From: Weissella muntiaci
GTDB lineage: Bacteria; Bacillota; Bacilli; Lactobacillales; Lactobacillaceae
Direction: 5' to 3'
Assembly (NCBI RefSeq): GCF_008107635.1
Contig: NZ_SDGZ01000010.1
Coordinates: 1 to 64,000 of the forward strand
DNA: 64,000 bases
Made by a program: the position numbers and the translations under genes. Shown here piece by piece: positions 34,638 through 43,779 of this stretch; position 1 is the first letter of the stretch, and each line of letters opens with the position of its first letter. The notes under the pieces were generated by a model. The model was not told where the DNA came from, searched no databases, and saw only the letters and a list, made by a program, of their open reading frames with translations.

Positions 34638-35834
34638 CTAATGCTTATTCTTATAGATAAAAGCTGCCGAGACAAGTATTATCATACCTGCGAGCCCCAA
34701 CAACGGCTCCTTCAAGTTACCTAAACTAGGGAGGACACTATTAGTGTCATTATTACCTTGCTTACTTGAAGACTGGCTACTTGAGCCATTCGAGCTACTT
34801 TTTGATGAAGCACTACTGTTGTTTGATGAAGAGCTACTTGAAGAGCTGCTAGATGAACTACTCGAGCCATCTGCACCACCTGAATTAACCGCAACTGGGA
34901 CCTTACCGGATGCAGTTCCAGAATCCGAGCCGTCACCATTTGGATAATTCCAAGTCATTGAGGCCTCGTTTTTAAAGATGGTTGAATCATCGTCAAATAG
35001 GCTTTGATCCGGTACATCCGTATAGAAATCGACGATATACATTTCATTAGTTGCACCAGGAACGTTAATCTTGAAACCGTTACTTCCGTCAGCAACCAAA
35101 TCATAGTCGGTACCCGCCGTCAACTGCTTGACCCGCTTATAAGAACTCATTGCATCATTTGTCCACATACCAGTTGATACAGTCACCGAACTCATATCCA
35201 ACTCCAGACGATCATCAATCATGCTATCCTTGATAACCAAATCTTCGATGTCCCATTCGTTACGGTTAGCGATAATCGTCCAACGAATCCGCTTATTCCC
35301 ATTTTCGTCCGTTTCAATGCTTCCCTTTTTACTTACGTCACGATCAGAAGATCCAACATTGATTGTGATGTCCTTATTTCCGTCTTGTGTTGGAAAAGAG
35401 ATTGTATTCTCTCCGTCAGTAACCTCATCTGGATTCAGTTTCAAAACTAAGTTCAAATATCCATCTAGATTTGTCTTGCCCTCAACAGAATCATTAAAAA
35501 CAACTATCAACTGGTTATTTTCACCGAAGGTTGCTGTTCCAATCTCATTTCCGTCATTATCCAACACCGAGAACTTATCTCCCGGTGTTGTTTTGAACTC
35601 TTTGGGAATATCAATTACCAACTGATCTCCGGCAGAGACTGATTCCGAGCCCATATTAAAAGAATATGTAAGCTTAACACCATGACTGTAAGTGAAATCA
35701 CTCCCATTAGTGATATTAACATCTGTAACATGACTATTATCAAAAGTGCGTGCATTAATTTGCCCGCCACTAAAAACAAACATTGATAAAATCAATGAAA
35801 AGATAAAGCCAATTGCAACCATCTTTTTTTGCAT
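34638..35834 (-). CDS. Sortase-anchored adhesin with serine-rich stalk and atypical LPSLG motif
   Basis: 398 residues. An N-terminal signal segment (FIFSLILSMFVFSGG) is followed by two Ig-like domains of the Cna/SdrG adhesin kind: GDQLVIDIPKEF opens the first and DRDVSKKGSIETDENG leads into the second, which ends NEASMTWNY. A low-complexity stalk of about 45 residues is almost all Ser with some Asn, Lys and Gln. The C-terminus has LPSLG, a hydrophobic segment and a KNKH tail, so it is cell-wall sorted, but with Leu in place of Thr at the fourth position. GTG/TTG starts are not needed: ATG 35834 has a TTGGGGTG site. Confidence 0.8.
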   Translation of the reverse strand: MQKKMVAIGFIFSLILSMFVFSGGQINARTFDNSHVTDVNITNGSDFTYSHGVKLTYSFNMGSESVSAGDQLVIDIPKEFKTTPGDKFSVLDNDGNEIGTATFGENNQLIVVFNDSVEGKTNLDGYLNLVLKLNPDEVTDGENTISFPTQDGNKDITINVGSSDRDVSKKGSIETDENGNKRIRWTIIANRNEWDIEDLVIKDSMIDDRLELDMSSVTVSTGMWTNDAMSSYKRVKQLTAGTDYDLVADGSNGFKINVPGATNEMYIVDFYTDVPDQSLFDDDSTIFKNEASMTWNYPNGDGSDSGTASGKVPVAVNSGGADGSSSSSSSSSSSSSSNNSSASSKSSSNGSSSQSSSKQGNNDTNSVLPSLGNLKEPLLGLAGMIILVSAAFIYKNKH

Positions 35835-36205
35835 ATTTACACCCCAATATAAATTAAATAATTCACAACGTTAAATCTGATATTAAAGCACTTTGATTAC
35901 ATTTTCAAGCCAAAGTCACTATATTCAACGATATTATTTTAGATTACCAGTATAATGGCTGGTATTTATCAGCTAATTCTATGAAAAATTTTTATTTTGA
36001 AGAAAATATACTACACCCAAAATGCCAGTAGCTTACGGACATCAGGTTTGGAAAATACTTTTTATTGATAATTAAATCAAATTTTATTTTCTCAGTTTCA
36101 AATATAATAAACACCTTTCTCACAATCGAGAAACTAATCGCCTTCTCTAAGAGCATATGGCGCTAATTTCTTTGCTTGGGTGGCTTCTGTTTTACCCTTT
36201 TTAAT
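35835..36205. other. Intergenic region upstream of the adhesin
   Basis: About 370 A/T-rich bases without a coding frame that has a ribosome binding site. It should hold the adhesin promoter and any site for the Mga-like regulator. No clear consensus element was recognised. Confidence 0.4.
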
Positions 36206-36210
36206 ACACA

Positions 36211-36248
36211 CAAAAGACCGTTTGAAAATTATTTCAAACGGTCTTTTG
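36211..36248. terminator. Bidirectional terminator after the coiled-coil gene
   Basis: AAAAGACCGTTTGAAA pairs perfectly with its complement around ATTAT and is followed by T-rich DNA on both strands. Confidence 0.85.
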
Positions 36249-36276
36249 ATTTTTCAGTTACTTTCAAACTTCAAGT

Positions 36277-36819
36277 TTAATTACTAGCTGAATTAGCTGC
36301 GTCGCTGGCATACTTCTCAGTATTTTGTGCGTCCTTCAATGCCTTTTGTAACTCTTCATTATTTGAATTAGCCGCTGCTAGTTGCGTTGTTAAGCTATCA
36401 ATTTCTTTTTGCTTAGCATCAACTTCCGCCTGCTTCTCTGCAACCTTTTGGTTACCCTCAGTAATCTTTTGGTTTATTTCAGCAATCTTGCTTTGAATCT
36501 CGGCCTGCCTAGTAGTATTAGCTTGGCTCACCGCCGTGTTGAGCTCATTTTGCTTAGCCGTCAACTGACTTTGCAAACTTGTGATTTGAGCGTTCAAGCT
36601 GGTGACACTACTCTTCGAGCTGCTCAATTCTTGGTTTGCCTGATTATATTTATTTGATAAGTCTTTATTTTTCCCAACAAGTACGTCAATTGATGAACGG
36701 ACATTCGACAGCGCCCCTGAACCGATCCAGTTATTATCTGCCATTGTGCTTCCGCCCACGAAAGCTGCCACAACTGTTACAAGACCAGCAACACCAATTT
36801 TTACATTCTTTGAAATCAT
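36277..36819 (-). CDS. Secreted or membrane-tethered coiled-coil protein
   Basis: 180 residues. The N-terminus (KNVKIGVAGLVTVVAAFVGGSTMA) is a signal peptide or anchor. From about residue 50 to 170 the sequence is a long heptad-like coiled coil rich in Gln, Lys, Ser and Asn (TSLNAQITSLQSQLTAKQNEL and QKVAEKQAEVDAKQKEIDSL). No enzymatic motif is present. ATG follows CGGGGGAC. A cell-envelope scaffold or phage-receptor-like role is possible. The gene stands alone. Confidence 0.75.
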   Translation of the reverse strand: MISKNVKIGVAGLVTVVAAFVGGSTMADNNWIGSGALSNVRSSIDVLVGKNKDLSNKYNQANQELSSSKSSVTSLNAQITSLQSQLTAKQNELNTAVSQANTTRQAEIQSKIAEINQKITEGNQKVAEKQAEVDAKQKEIDSLTTQLAAANSNNEELQKALKDAQNTEKYASDAANSASN

Positions 36820-37072
36820 TTATAGTCCCCCGTATTTCATTCAACTTTATGATAATACAACCCTTACTTTTCTTTAGCAAGTATTTGAACTCTTGTAAAA
36901 AAGACCGATATTTTGCTGATTGAACTAATAAATTGCATAAGGAAGCAATTTCAAGATTTTAATATTGATAGTTGCTTCGATTCTATATTTAAGTACTAGT
37001 GTACCCAAATCCTTACATTCATATCAATTTACATCCCTGCTTGCTGATTGAAGTACATTGCTTGATTAAATG
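36820..37072. other. Intergenic region upstream of the coiled-coil gene
   Basis: About 250 A/T-rich bases. No gene or strong signal recognised. Confidence 0.3.
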
Positions 37073-37107
37073 AAAAAGGCCTTTAAGCAGAAACTTAAAG
37101 ACCTTTT
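37073..37107 (-). terminator. Terminator after tRNA-Ser
   Basis: AAAAGG-CTTTAAG pairs with CTTAAAG-CCTTTT with one mismatch, followed by T residues on the minus strand. Confidence 0.75.
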
Positions 37108-37120
37108 ACACTAATATATA

Positions 37121-37209
37121 AGGAGCCAACGGGATTTGAACCCGTGCACCGACTCAACATCGGCTCGGCGGATTTCGAGTCCGCTGCATTACCACTCTGC
37201 CATAGCTCC
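37121..37209 (-). tRNA. tRNA-Ser (anticodon CGA)
   Basis: 89 bases with a long variable arm (GCCGATG..GTCGGT-like), acceptor GGAGCTA/TGGCTCC, anticodon loop CTCGAAA and T arm ending GGTTCAAATCC. The long variable arm and CGA anticodon give serine. Confidence 0.93.
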
Positions 37210-37277
37210 AAATGGTACTAAGTTAGTATAGCGAAAAATTGCGTTTGCTTCAATACCTTTGTCGTATAAAAGCAAAG

Positions 37278-37320
37278 AAAAAGGATTCAAAATCGAGATA
37301 ATCTCAATCCTGAATCCTTT
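37278..37320 (-). terminator. Terminator after tRNA-Glu
   Basis: AAAGGATTCA/TGAATCCTTT arms enclose a smaller GAGAT/ATCTC stem. T-rich DNA follows on the minus strand. Confidence 0.7.
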
Positions 37321-37331
37321 AAATATCTGTA

Positions 37332-37403
37332 TAGCCCATAAGAGAATCGAACTCTTGTTGCAGGAATGAAAATCCTGTGTCCTAACCACTAGACGAATGG
37401 GCC
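37332..37403 (-). tRNA. tRNA-Glu (anticodon TTC)
   Basis: 72 bases: acceptor GGCCCAT/ATGGGCT, D arm with GTCTAGTGGTTAGGAC, anticodon arm CAGGA-TTTTCAT-TCCTG and T arm AGAG-TTCGATT-CTCT. Confidence 0.94.
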
Positions 37404-37517
37404 AAGAGCTTAACACGTTGTCTTTGCTCTTAACAACAGATATTAATATACCAGCTATTTTTTATTTAGGCAAGCTTTTTTTCAAAAAAGTTTTCCCGTC
37501 TGAAATTGATCCTTAAG

Positions 37518-38522
37518 TTACCCTTTTGTTGAATCACGTTCCACGTAACCGTGTGGCAAAATCACACTCTTAACAGCTAGCTCTTCACGTTCCATCATCT
37601 TGGTCAACATTCGCATTGCAACCGCTCCAAGATCATACATTGGTTGTGTGATTGAAGAAAGTTGTGGTCGTGTGATTGTTGCAAGTTTTGAGTCATTATT
37701 TGTAATAATTTCAAACTCTTCTGGCACACGAACTCCGGCATCAGTCAATCCATTCAACACCCCAGCCGCCATTTCATCGCTAACAACAATTGCCGCCGTT
37801 GCAGAAGTATTGCGAACTTGATCTGCAAGCTTGTATCCACTTTGGTAATCATAACCAGTTGAGAGCACCAAGGCTGGGTCATAATCATAACCAGCAACAG
37901 TCAATGCATTCTTATAACCCATCAACTTATACTCACTATTGATTTCATCCGTCAGTGGCCCAGAAATAAAGCTAATATTCTTATGACCGGCTTTGATTAG
38001 ACGAGCTGTCGCCTCATCAATTGCGGAAACATAATCGATATTTACTGATGGCTGTACACCTGTCCGATCAACTGTCCCAGCTAAGACAAATGGTACATCT
38101 GCACGAACCATTTCTTCACGAACTGCATCACTAATCATGTTACCCATGAAAATGACTCCGTCGACTTGCTTACTAAGTAAGTTATCAATTACTTGGGCCT
38201 CTTTAGTCCCCGCCTCATCAGAGTTTGCCAAGATAATATGATAGTGGTACATTTGCGCAACATCATCAATTCCACGTGCCAATTCCGCAAAATAGTCATC
38301 TGTAACGTCAGGAATTACAACCCCAATTGTCGTTGTCCGACGTGATGCTAGTCCACGAGCGACCGCGTTGGGACGGTACCCCAGACGCTTAATTACCTCT
38401 TCTACCTTTTCTTTTGTTTCTTGTTTTACATTAGCGTTCCCATTTACAACTCGCGAAACCGTTGCCATCGAAACCTTTGCTTCACGGGCAACATCGTAAA
38501 TCGTTACTGTTTGTTTGTCCAT
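37518..38522 (-). CDS. ccpA: Catabolite control protein A
   Basis: 334 residues from ATG 38522 (AAGGGG upstream). The LacI-type HTH (TIYDVAREAKVSMATVSRVVNG) and hinge helix (RPNAVARGLASRR) are standard. The periplasmic-binding-like effector domain and the C-terminal YVERDSTKG match CcpA, the HPr-Ser-P-dependent regulator of carbon use. Divergence from pepQ is the classic lactobacillus layout. Two cre sites in the shared region suggest autoregulation. Confidence 0.95.
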   Translation of the reverse strand: MDKQTVTIYDVAREAKVSMATVSRVVNGNANVKQETKEKVEEVIKRLGYRPNAVARGLASRRTTTIGVVIPDVTDDYFAELARGIDDVAQMYHYHIILANSDEAGTKEAQVIDNLLSKQVDGVIFMGNMISDAVREEMVRADVPFVLAGTVDRTGVQPSVNIDYVSAIDEATARLIKAGHKNISFISGPLTDEINSEYKLMGYKNALTVAGYDYDPALVLSTGYDYQSGYKLADQVRNTSATAAIVVSDEMAAGVLNGLTDAGVRVPEEFEIITNNDSKLATITRPQLSSITQPMYDLGAVAMRMLTKMMEREELAVKSVILPHGYVERDSTKG

Positions 38523-38581
38523 TATTATTCCCCTTTTTTTGATATTTTTCTTATAAATCAAATATCTAAATCATAATAGTA

Positions 38582-38596
38582 TTATAAGCGCTTTCA
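38582..38596. promoter_or_regulatory. cre-like site 1 between ccpA and pepQ
   Basis: TTATAAGCGCTTTCA fits WTGNAANCGNWNNCW with one mismatch. It lies about 60 bases before the ccpA start codon. Confidence 0.55.
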
Positions 38597-38603
38597 GAAA
38601 CAA

Positions 38604-38618
38604 CTGCAACCGCTTACA
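38604..38618. promoter_or_regulatory. cre-like site 2 between ccpA and pepQ
   Basis: CTGCAACCGCTTACA fits the cre consensus at all but the first, weakly conserved, position. Together with site 1 it suggests CcpA control of ccpA, pepQ or both. Confidence 0.65.
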
Positions 38619-38787
38619 ATTCTTTAACCGCATGTTTTCATTAATTTTCAAAAACTAGACTATCATATCACAAATTTCAAACTATGTGAGCGTTTTTTTC
38701 TAAACTAGCGTACAATTATCTATTAACATGAAGTCGGCCAAATGGACTTCTCTTATCATATAACTATTTTCAATGGAGGTTACTTTT

Positions 38788-39888
38788 ATGACGACACAAA
38801 TCGCACAAATTTCTGACTGGTTGAATGAACATCAACTTGATGTGGGTTACTTCTCAGACTACCACTCAATCGCGTACTTGACTGGCTTTGAATCTGATCC
38901 AATTGAACGTACCTTAGCTTTGTTTGTCTTCCCGAATGCCGAACCATTCATCTTTGCCCCAGCACTTGAAGTCGAAGCAGTCAAACAATCTGGCTGGTCA
39001 CACCCCGTTTTCGGTTATCGTGATGGCGAGGATGCTTATGGCTTGATTGCTCAGCATCTTCAAAGCAGTACAAATTCCTTAAAGAATTGGGCAGTTGAGC
39101 AAGGACAACTAACACTTGCTCGCGCTAATGAAGTCAAACGAACAGTTTCAAATGCCGAGTTCGTTGCTGATCTAACTCCATTGATGACTCAACTCCGTCT
39201 CATCAAAACACCTGATGAAATTGCCAAAATGCATCAAGCTGGTCGCGATGTTGATCAAGCATTCGAATTTGGCTTTGCTGCCTTGGCAGAGAATACTACT
39301 GAATTAGCCGTCGCCGCCAAACTTGAATATGAGCTTAAGAAGCAAGGCGTTGTCGGCATGAGCTTTGAATCATTGGTTCAATTTGGTAAGCATGCTGCCG
39401 AGCCTCATGGTGCAACTGGTGATAGCACTTTACATGCGGGTGATCTAGCGCTCTTTGATTTAGGAACACTCTTCGAAGGTTATGTTTCTGATGCAACTCG
39501 TACAGTTGCCTTTAAACAAGTTTCAGATCATCAACGCGATATTTACAATATTGTGCTTGAAGCCCAGCTAGCTGCTCAAGATGCGGTTAAACCTGGAATG
39601 ACTGCTGGCGAGCTTGATTCAATTGCCCGCGATGTGATCACAAAAGCCGGTTACGGTGAATACTTTGTGCACCGTCTCGGTCATGGAATTGGTTCATCTG
39701 TTCATGAGAGTATCCAAATTGCCGGCGGTAACGATTTAATCCTTGAATCTGGTATGGCATTCTCAATCGAACCTGGAATTTATATTCCAGGCGACTTAGG
39801 AATTCGTATCGAAGACTCAATTGTGTTAACAGACACTGGTGCAGACTCGTTTACACATCTTTCAAAAGACTTACGTATTATTGATTAA
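38788..39888 (+). CDS. pepQ: Xaa-Pro dipeptidase PepQ
   Basis: 366 residues from ATG 38788 (TGGAGG upstream; the in-frame ATG at 38773 lies before that site). The pita-bread metal ligands are all present: two aspartates in LFDLGTLFEGYVSDATRTV, the histidine in HRLGHGIGSSVHE, and glutamates in FSIEPGIY and GIRIEDS. It cleaves X-Pro dipeptides in the cytoplasm, a key step in casein peptide use. Confidence 0.95.
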   Translation: MTTQIAQISDWLNEHQLDVGYFSDYHSIAYLTGFESDPIERTLALFVFPNAEPFIFAPALEVEAVKQSGWSHPVFGYRDGEDAYGLIAQHLQSSTNSLKNWAVEQGQLTLARANEVKRTVSNAEFVADLTPLMTQLRLIKTPDEIAKMHQAGRDVDQAFEFGFAALAENTTELAVAAKLEYELKKQGVVGMSFESLVQFGKHAAEPHGATGDSTLHAGDLALFDLGTLFEGYVSDATRTVAFKQVSDHQRDIYNIVLEAQLAAQDAVKPGMTAGELDSIARDVITKAGYGEYFVHRLGHGIGSSVHESIQIAGGNDLILESGMAFSIEPGIYIPGDLGIRIEDSIVLTDTGADSFTHLSKDLRIID

Positions 39889-39891
39889 TAT

Positions 39892-39928
39892 AAAAGACCT
39901 CTTAAAAATTATTTTAAGAGGTCTTTTT
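39892..39928. terminator. Bidirectional terminator between pepQ and the YtxH-like gene
   Basis: AAAAGACCTCTTAAAA pairs perfectly with its complement around a 4-base loop and ends in T residues. Confidence 0.88.
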
Positions 39929-39930
39929 AT

Positions 39931-40434
39931 TTACTTTTCAGTTACTTGTGAGGCAGCCTCAACTGGTTCTGTAATATTGATTAGCTCATCATCATTACCA
40001 TAAATGTCATCTAAAGCATCTGACAACGATTGTTCATCGTTACTATCCATAACAATGTTAATGTCTGCTTCAGCCAAATCTGGTGCCATCTTTTCACGGG
40101 CCTGATCTTTCAAACCATCATAACCTTGCTTGATTTTATCCTTCTTTGCCTGAATTGTCGCCATCAGTGCATCCAACTTCTCTAAAGCTTGGTCACGAGT
40201 ATCACCATAACCCTGCCCTTCAATGAATTCATCTGCTTTATCTAATAAATCGCTGACTTTTTCACCAGCCATTTGCACATGCGGTTCGGCCCAGTCGCGG
40301 GTGTCATTTACGACATTATCAACTTTATTCTTTAATTCATTTTGTTGTTCTGGTGTTAAAGCCTTATAAGCTAGATAACCAGCTGTAGCAGTGGCGGCAC
40401 CTAATGCCAATCCGGTAAATAATCCCTTACCCAT
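39931..40434 (-). CDS. YtxH-like membrane-associated protein
   Basis: 167 residues. An N-terminal hydrophobic, glycine/alanine-rich helix (GLFTGLALGAATATAGYLAYKAL) precedes a long charged helical region (NELKNKVDNVVNDTRDWAEP) and an acidic C-terminus. This is the YtxH arrangement of Gram-positive stress/envelope proteins. It follows the DUF948 (YtxG-like) gene by five bases. In Bacillus the ytxGH pair also lies close to ccpA. Molecular role is unknown. Confidence 0.75.
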   Translation of the reverse strand: MGKGLFTGLALGAATATAGYLAYKALTPEQQNELKNKVDNVVNDTRDWAEPHVQMAGEKVSDLLDKADEFIEGQGYGDTRDQALEKLDALMATIQAKKDKIKQGYDGLKDQAREKMAPDLAEADINIVMDSNDEQSLSDALDDIYGNDDELINITEPVEAASQVTEK

Positions 40435-40439
40435 AATCC

Positions 40440-40841
40440 TTACCTGCTTTCTTTACTTGCTTTGTCTGTTTTCTTTTTTGCTTTACGCATCCCATTGACC
40501 GCCGCGAACACAGCCGCCGCGCCTGTCGTACCACGATGCGATGATTTTGAGCGAAGTTTCGTCGTCACGTTTTGAACGGCATCATTCAAATCCGACACAG
40601 ATGTTCCAACATCAGCGATTGCTTGAAAGGCTGGATCAATCGTTGCGACCTTGCCATTAACATCATTTAGTAAAGTGTTTGCGTTTGCCATAATATCATT
40701 TGCCTCGCGTGCAATAATGTCCACATCACGAGTAACAACTCCTAAGCTTTGCGTTAAGCGCATCATAAAGATTCCCAAGAATATCACAAATAGCATTACA
40801 GCACTCGCAAGAATAATCAATGCAATTCCTCCAGCTGTCAT
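40440..40841 (-). CDS. DUF948 protein (YtxG-like)
   Basis: 133 residues from ATG 40841, which has GGAGGG five bases upstream; the frame opens at 40898 but without such a site. One N-terminal membrane helix (GGIALIILASAVMLFVIFLGIFMM) is followed by an amphipathic helical region that resembles methyl-accepting-protein coiled coils (VVTRDVDIIAREANDIMANA). This is the DUF948 pattern. It probably acts with the YtxH-like partner in the membrane; function unknown. Confidence 0.8.
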   Translation of the reverse strand: MTAGGIALIILASAVMLFVIFLGIFMMRLTQSLGVVTRDVDIIAREANDIMANANTLLNDVNGKVATIDPAFQAIADVGTSVSDLNDAVQNVTTKLRSKSSHRGTTGAAAVFAAVNGMRKAKKKTDKASKESR

Positions 40842-40927
40842 ATCACCCTCCATATCATCTAATGATTTAATTTTAACCGCTTTCATCAATGGTTTCAATA
40901 AAAGCGTTTTCTATTCTAACTCTAAAT

Positions 40928-42739
40928 TTAATTCGCCAATTCAGCAACTAGCGCTTCAAACTGATCTAAACGCTGTTCAAATAGTTTAAATGTCGCCTGC
41001 AAATAGTCTGGTTTTGTCATATCAAGCCCTGCCGCCTTCATAACATCAATTGGGTAAGCTGATGAACCAGCCTTTAAGTATGCCTTGTAATCATCAACGT
41101 CTTTGGCCTGACCATTTAGGATCTTATCACTCATCGCAACCGCGGCCGCGAAGCCAGTACTATACTGATAAACATAGAAGTCGTAATAGAAGTGTGGAAT
41201 CCGTTCCCATTCGTGCGCAATTTCTTCATCAAAAGTTAGTTCCGGTCCATAGTAACGTTGATTAAGTTCTGCGTATGCTTCATTAAGAACTTCTGCTGTT
41301 AAAGGTATCCCCGCAGCATCCTGGATATGCATCCACTGTTCAAATTCTGCAAATTGGGTTTGTCTGAAGACAGTTCCCTTAACTTCATCCAAGAATTGAT
41401 TTAAGATATACGCTCGGATCTTCTTATCTTCGACAGTACCCAATAAGTAATTTGTGAGTAGGTTTTCATTTGTAGTTGATGCGATTTCAGCCAAGAAGAT
41501 CGGATAATCCCCGTAATGATAAGGCTGATTATGGCGTGTGAAATATGAATGTACAGAATGACCCATCTCGTGAACCAACGTGCCTAAATTATTGAGGTTA
41601 TCAATCCAATTCAATAGAATAAACGGATTTGTATCATAAGAGCCACCTGAATAAGCGCCAGATCGCTTCCCTTGATTTTCAACTACATCTATCCAACGAT
41701 GATCAAATGCTTCCTGAACGACTGCGAGATAATCTTCTCCTAAAGGAGCCAATGCCTTCAATGCTTCAGCCTTAGCACCTTCAAAATCAATTTGATAATC
41801 CGGTTCGCCTAAAATTGGCGTATACAAATCGTAAGAGTGCAATTCTTCTACACCAAGCAATTGCTTGCGCAAAGCAATATAACGATGCAACAAAGGTAAC
41901 GCCTTATTAACCTCATTTACCAAATTATCATATACAACCTCCGGCACGTGATTCCGTGCCAGAGCGGCCTCGCGTGCAGAATCGAAATTATGAACTTGTG
42001 CAGTAAAGTTTTGTGCCTTAACATTTCCAACCATTAATGAAGCAAAGGTGTTTTCCAATTCGATGTATGATTCGTAGAATGTTTTAAAGGTTGTCTCTCG
42101 AACTACTCCATTCGTTGATTCAAGTAGGCGGCTGTACACACCATTAGATAATTGAACTACATCACCGTTATCATCAGTCACAGTTCCAAACTTAATATCG
42201 GCGTTATCCAAAATACCGAAAGTTCTTTGTGACGCACCAAAAATGTCGCCCGCGGATGCCAACAATCGTTCCTCATCTGCTGAAAGTAAATGCCCCCGTT
42301 GAGTCAAAATTGCATCAAAATAGTGTTGATAGTCTTTCAGCTCTGGGGTATCTTCAAAAAAGTCCTCCAATGTCTTCTCTGACAGTGATAACACTAATGG
42401 ATCAAAAAACGCAATCGCAGCAGAGACCTTTGCCGCCAATGCCCCGGCCTTTGCATCTAACCCTTGATAAAAATTATTATTAGTATCTTGATCACTTTTC
42501 ATTGATGCATATACATATAGCTTTTCCAAGTCGCGCATCAGACCCAAACCATATTTAAGTGCCATCAACAAACCATTACCAGATGTTGCTGCATTATTAG
42601 CAATCAACTCAGCGCCTGCCAGCCGGTCATCTAAATCATCAAAGGCCGTCTCCCAGGCAGAATCATCTGCGAAAATTGTTGTCAAATCCCAAGTCATACT
42701 TTCTGTTAGATCTGCTCTAGTTGGTAAATTCTTTGCCAT
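40928..42739 (-). CDS. pepF: Oligoendopeptidase F
   Basis: 603 residues. The M3 zinc motif is LVHEMGHSVHSYF near residue 390, with the third ligand glutamate in the following FLAEIASTTNE helix. NQPYHYGDYPIFLAE and the C-terminal HEWERIPHFYYDFYVYQYSTG are diagnostic of PepF. It degrades oligopeptides of about 7-17 residues. GGTGGAG precedes ATG 42739. It is part of the spx-mecA-coiA-pepF neighbourhood also found in Bacillus. Confidence 0.95.
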   Translation of the reverse strand: MAKNLPTRADLTESMTWDLTTIFADDSAWETAFDDLDDRLAGAELIANNAATSGNGLLMALKYGLGLMRDLEKLYVYASMKSDQDTNNNFYQGLDAKAGALAAKVSAAIAFFDPLVLSLSEKTLEDFFEDTPELKDYQHYFDAILTQRGHLLSADEERLLASAGDIFGASQRTFGILDNADIKFGTVTDDNGDVVQLSNGVYSRLLESTNGVVRETTFKTFYESYIELENTFASLMVGNVKAQNFTAQVHNFDSAREAALARNHVPEVVYDNLVNEVNKALPLLHRYIALRKQLLGVEELHSYDLYTPILGEPDYQIDFEGAKAEALKALAPLGEDYLAVVQEAFDHRWIDVVENQGKRSGAYSGGSYDTNPFILLNWIDNLNNLGTLVHEMGHSVHSYFTRHNQPYHYGDYPIFLAEIASTTNENLLTNYLLGTVEDKKIRAYILNQFLDEVKGTVFRQTQFAEFEQWMHIQDAAGIPLTAEVLNEAYAELNQRYYGPELTFDEEIAHEWERIPHFYYDFYVYQYSTGFAAAVAMSDKILNGQAKDVDDYKAYLKAGSSAYPIDVMKAAGLDMTKPDYLQATFKLFEQRLDQFEALVAELAN

Positions 42740-42791
42740 GCTATCTCCACCACTTTCACTATTTCTTTGTATAGTATTATAAGCTAATTTC

Positions 42792-43661
42792 CTAGTGAAA
42801 GCGATCCAACCAACCGGTAAGCGCCTGAATTTTACTAAGGGTATCTGGGAACCACCTTGGGCTACTCTTTAAATAATAAATACCACCACTACACTCGACA
42901 ATCCCATATAGCAACCAAACCTTTAACACATGACTGACATAACACTGCTGATTGACTTCCCTTGATAATAGGGCGTAGTCATCCCAATTATTTAATCTTA
43001 ATTCACTAGTAATCTCCGTTATCGTCATTGAGCTTTTCTCTAACTGCAATAGAATATCTAAATTCATTAACCATGATGGACTCCGTAGATTTTTCGAAGT
43101 CAGCCTAGGTACGTGACACTCCCATGGTATGCCACTCAATACTCTTCTCTGTTGGTATAGCTCCGATATGATTGCTCGCCATTGTCGGTGTCCTCGGCTA
43201 ACCTCCCGTTGCAGGAGATCAGCCTCTTTTCGTAAGCTGTCGAACTGAAAAACGTCACACCACTCCCAAGTTCTGAAAATCAACCGCCCGCCCCGTAATT
43301 CAAAAAGACCTAACGTTTCTCGATATCGCTGACTAAACTTATTCCAAATACAATAACTTCGTTCTTTTGCTCGTAAACGACGCCCAGGAACCCAACACAC
43401 CCGTAAACCCAAACGCTTGTAACCAGATGTCCGCTGCCTAATTACCAACTGGGATATATCTGAACATTGATATTCAATAGCAATCTTTAACGCTCCTTTC
43501 GTGATCAATAAATCTGGACGTTGCTTAATTTCTGCTAACCATTGTTCAAATCGCACATCGAAATCATGTGTTCTAAAATAATCTGCCAATTCTGATTTGC
43601 CCGCTAAGTGCTCAGCTGATTCAGAAAATTTATGACAATCCTCACGCTTTGCCCACTTCAA
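42792..43661 (-). CDS. coiA: Competence protein CoiA-like, N-terminally short
   Basis: 289 residues. The nuclease-like core is present: ADYFRTHDFDVRFEQWLAEI, then KQRPDLLITKGALKIAIEYQCSDI with the D, E and QxS positions of the family, and a long C-terminal helical part. CoiA acts in the processing of transforming DNA with RecA/DprA. The usual first 40-50 residues with a CPxC pair and an HFAH motif are missing: the frame starts at a TTG (43659-43661) after GAGGGAA at KWAKREDCHKF, and an in-frame stop lies 30 bases upstream. Either this is a shortened form or a damaged gene. Confidence 0.75.
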   Translation of the reverse strand: MKWAKREDCHKFSESAEHLAGKSELADYFRTHDFDVRFEQWLAEIKQRPDLLITKGALKIAIEYQCSDISQLVIRQRTSGYKRLGLRVCWVPGRRLRAKERSYCIWNKFSQRYRETLGLFELRGGRLIFRTWEWCDVFQFDSLRKEADLLQREVSRGHRQWRAIISELYQQRRVLSGIPWECHVPRLTSKNLRSPSWLMNLDILLQLEKSSMTITEITSELRLNNWDDYALLSREVNQQCYVSHVLKVWLLYGIVECSGGIYYLKSSPRWFPDTLSKIQALTGWLDRFH

Positions 43662-43742
43662 TAAGATTCCCTCATTTATATCATGCGTTTAACTTTAAAA
43701 CCACTTTAACTAAATAGGACCCATGTTGTTTCAGATATGTAT

Positions 43743-43775
43743 AAAAAAACTCGAACGTAGTTTAACGTCCGAGTT
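43743..43775 (-). terminator. Terminator after mecA
   Basis: AACTCGGACGT/ACGTTCGAGTT with one mismatch, followed by TTTTTTT on the minus strand. It separates mecA from coiA. Confidence 0.85.
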
Positions 43776-43779
43776 CTCT

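Noticed and set aside
34744-34947. Rightward acidic leucine-rich frame opposite the serine stalk
   Set aside because: It is the complement of the Ser-codon-rich stalk and has no start signals; a shadow frame.
39851-39891. Possible tRNA or att site after pepQ
   Set aside because: Only an ordinary terminator arm was found there; no cloverleaf can be formed.
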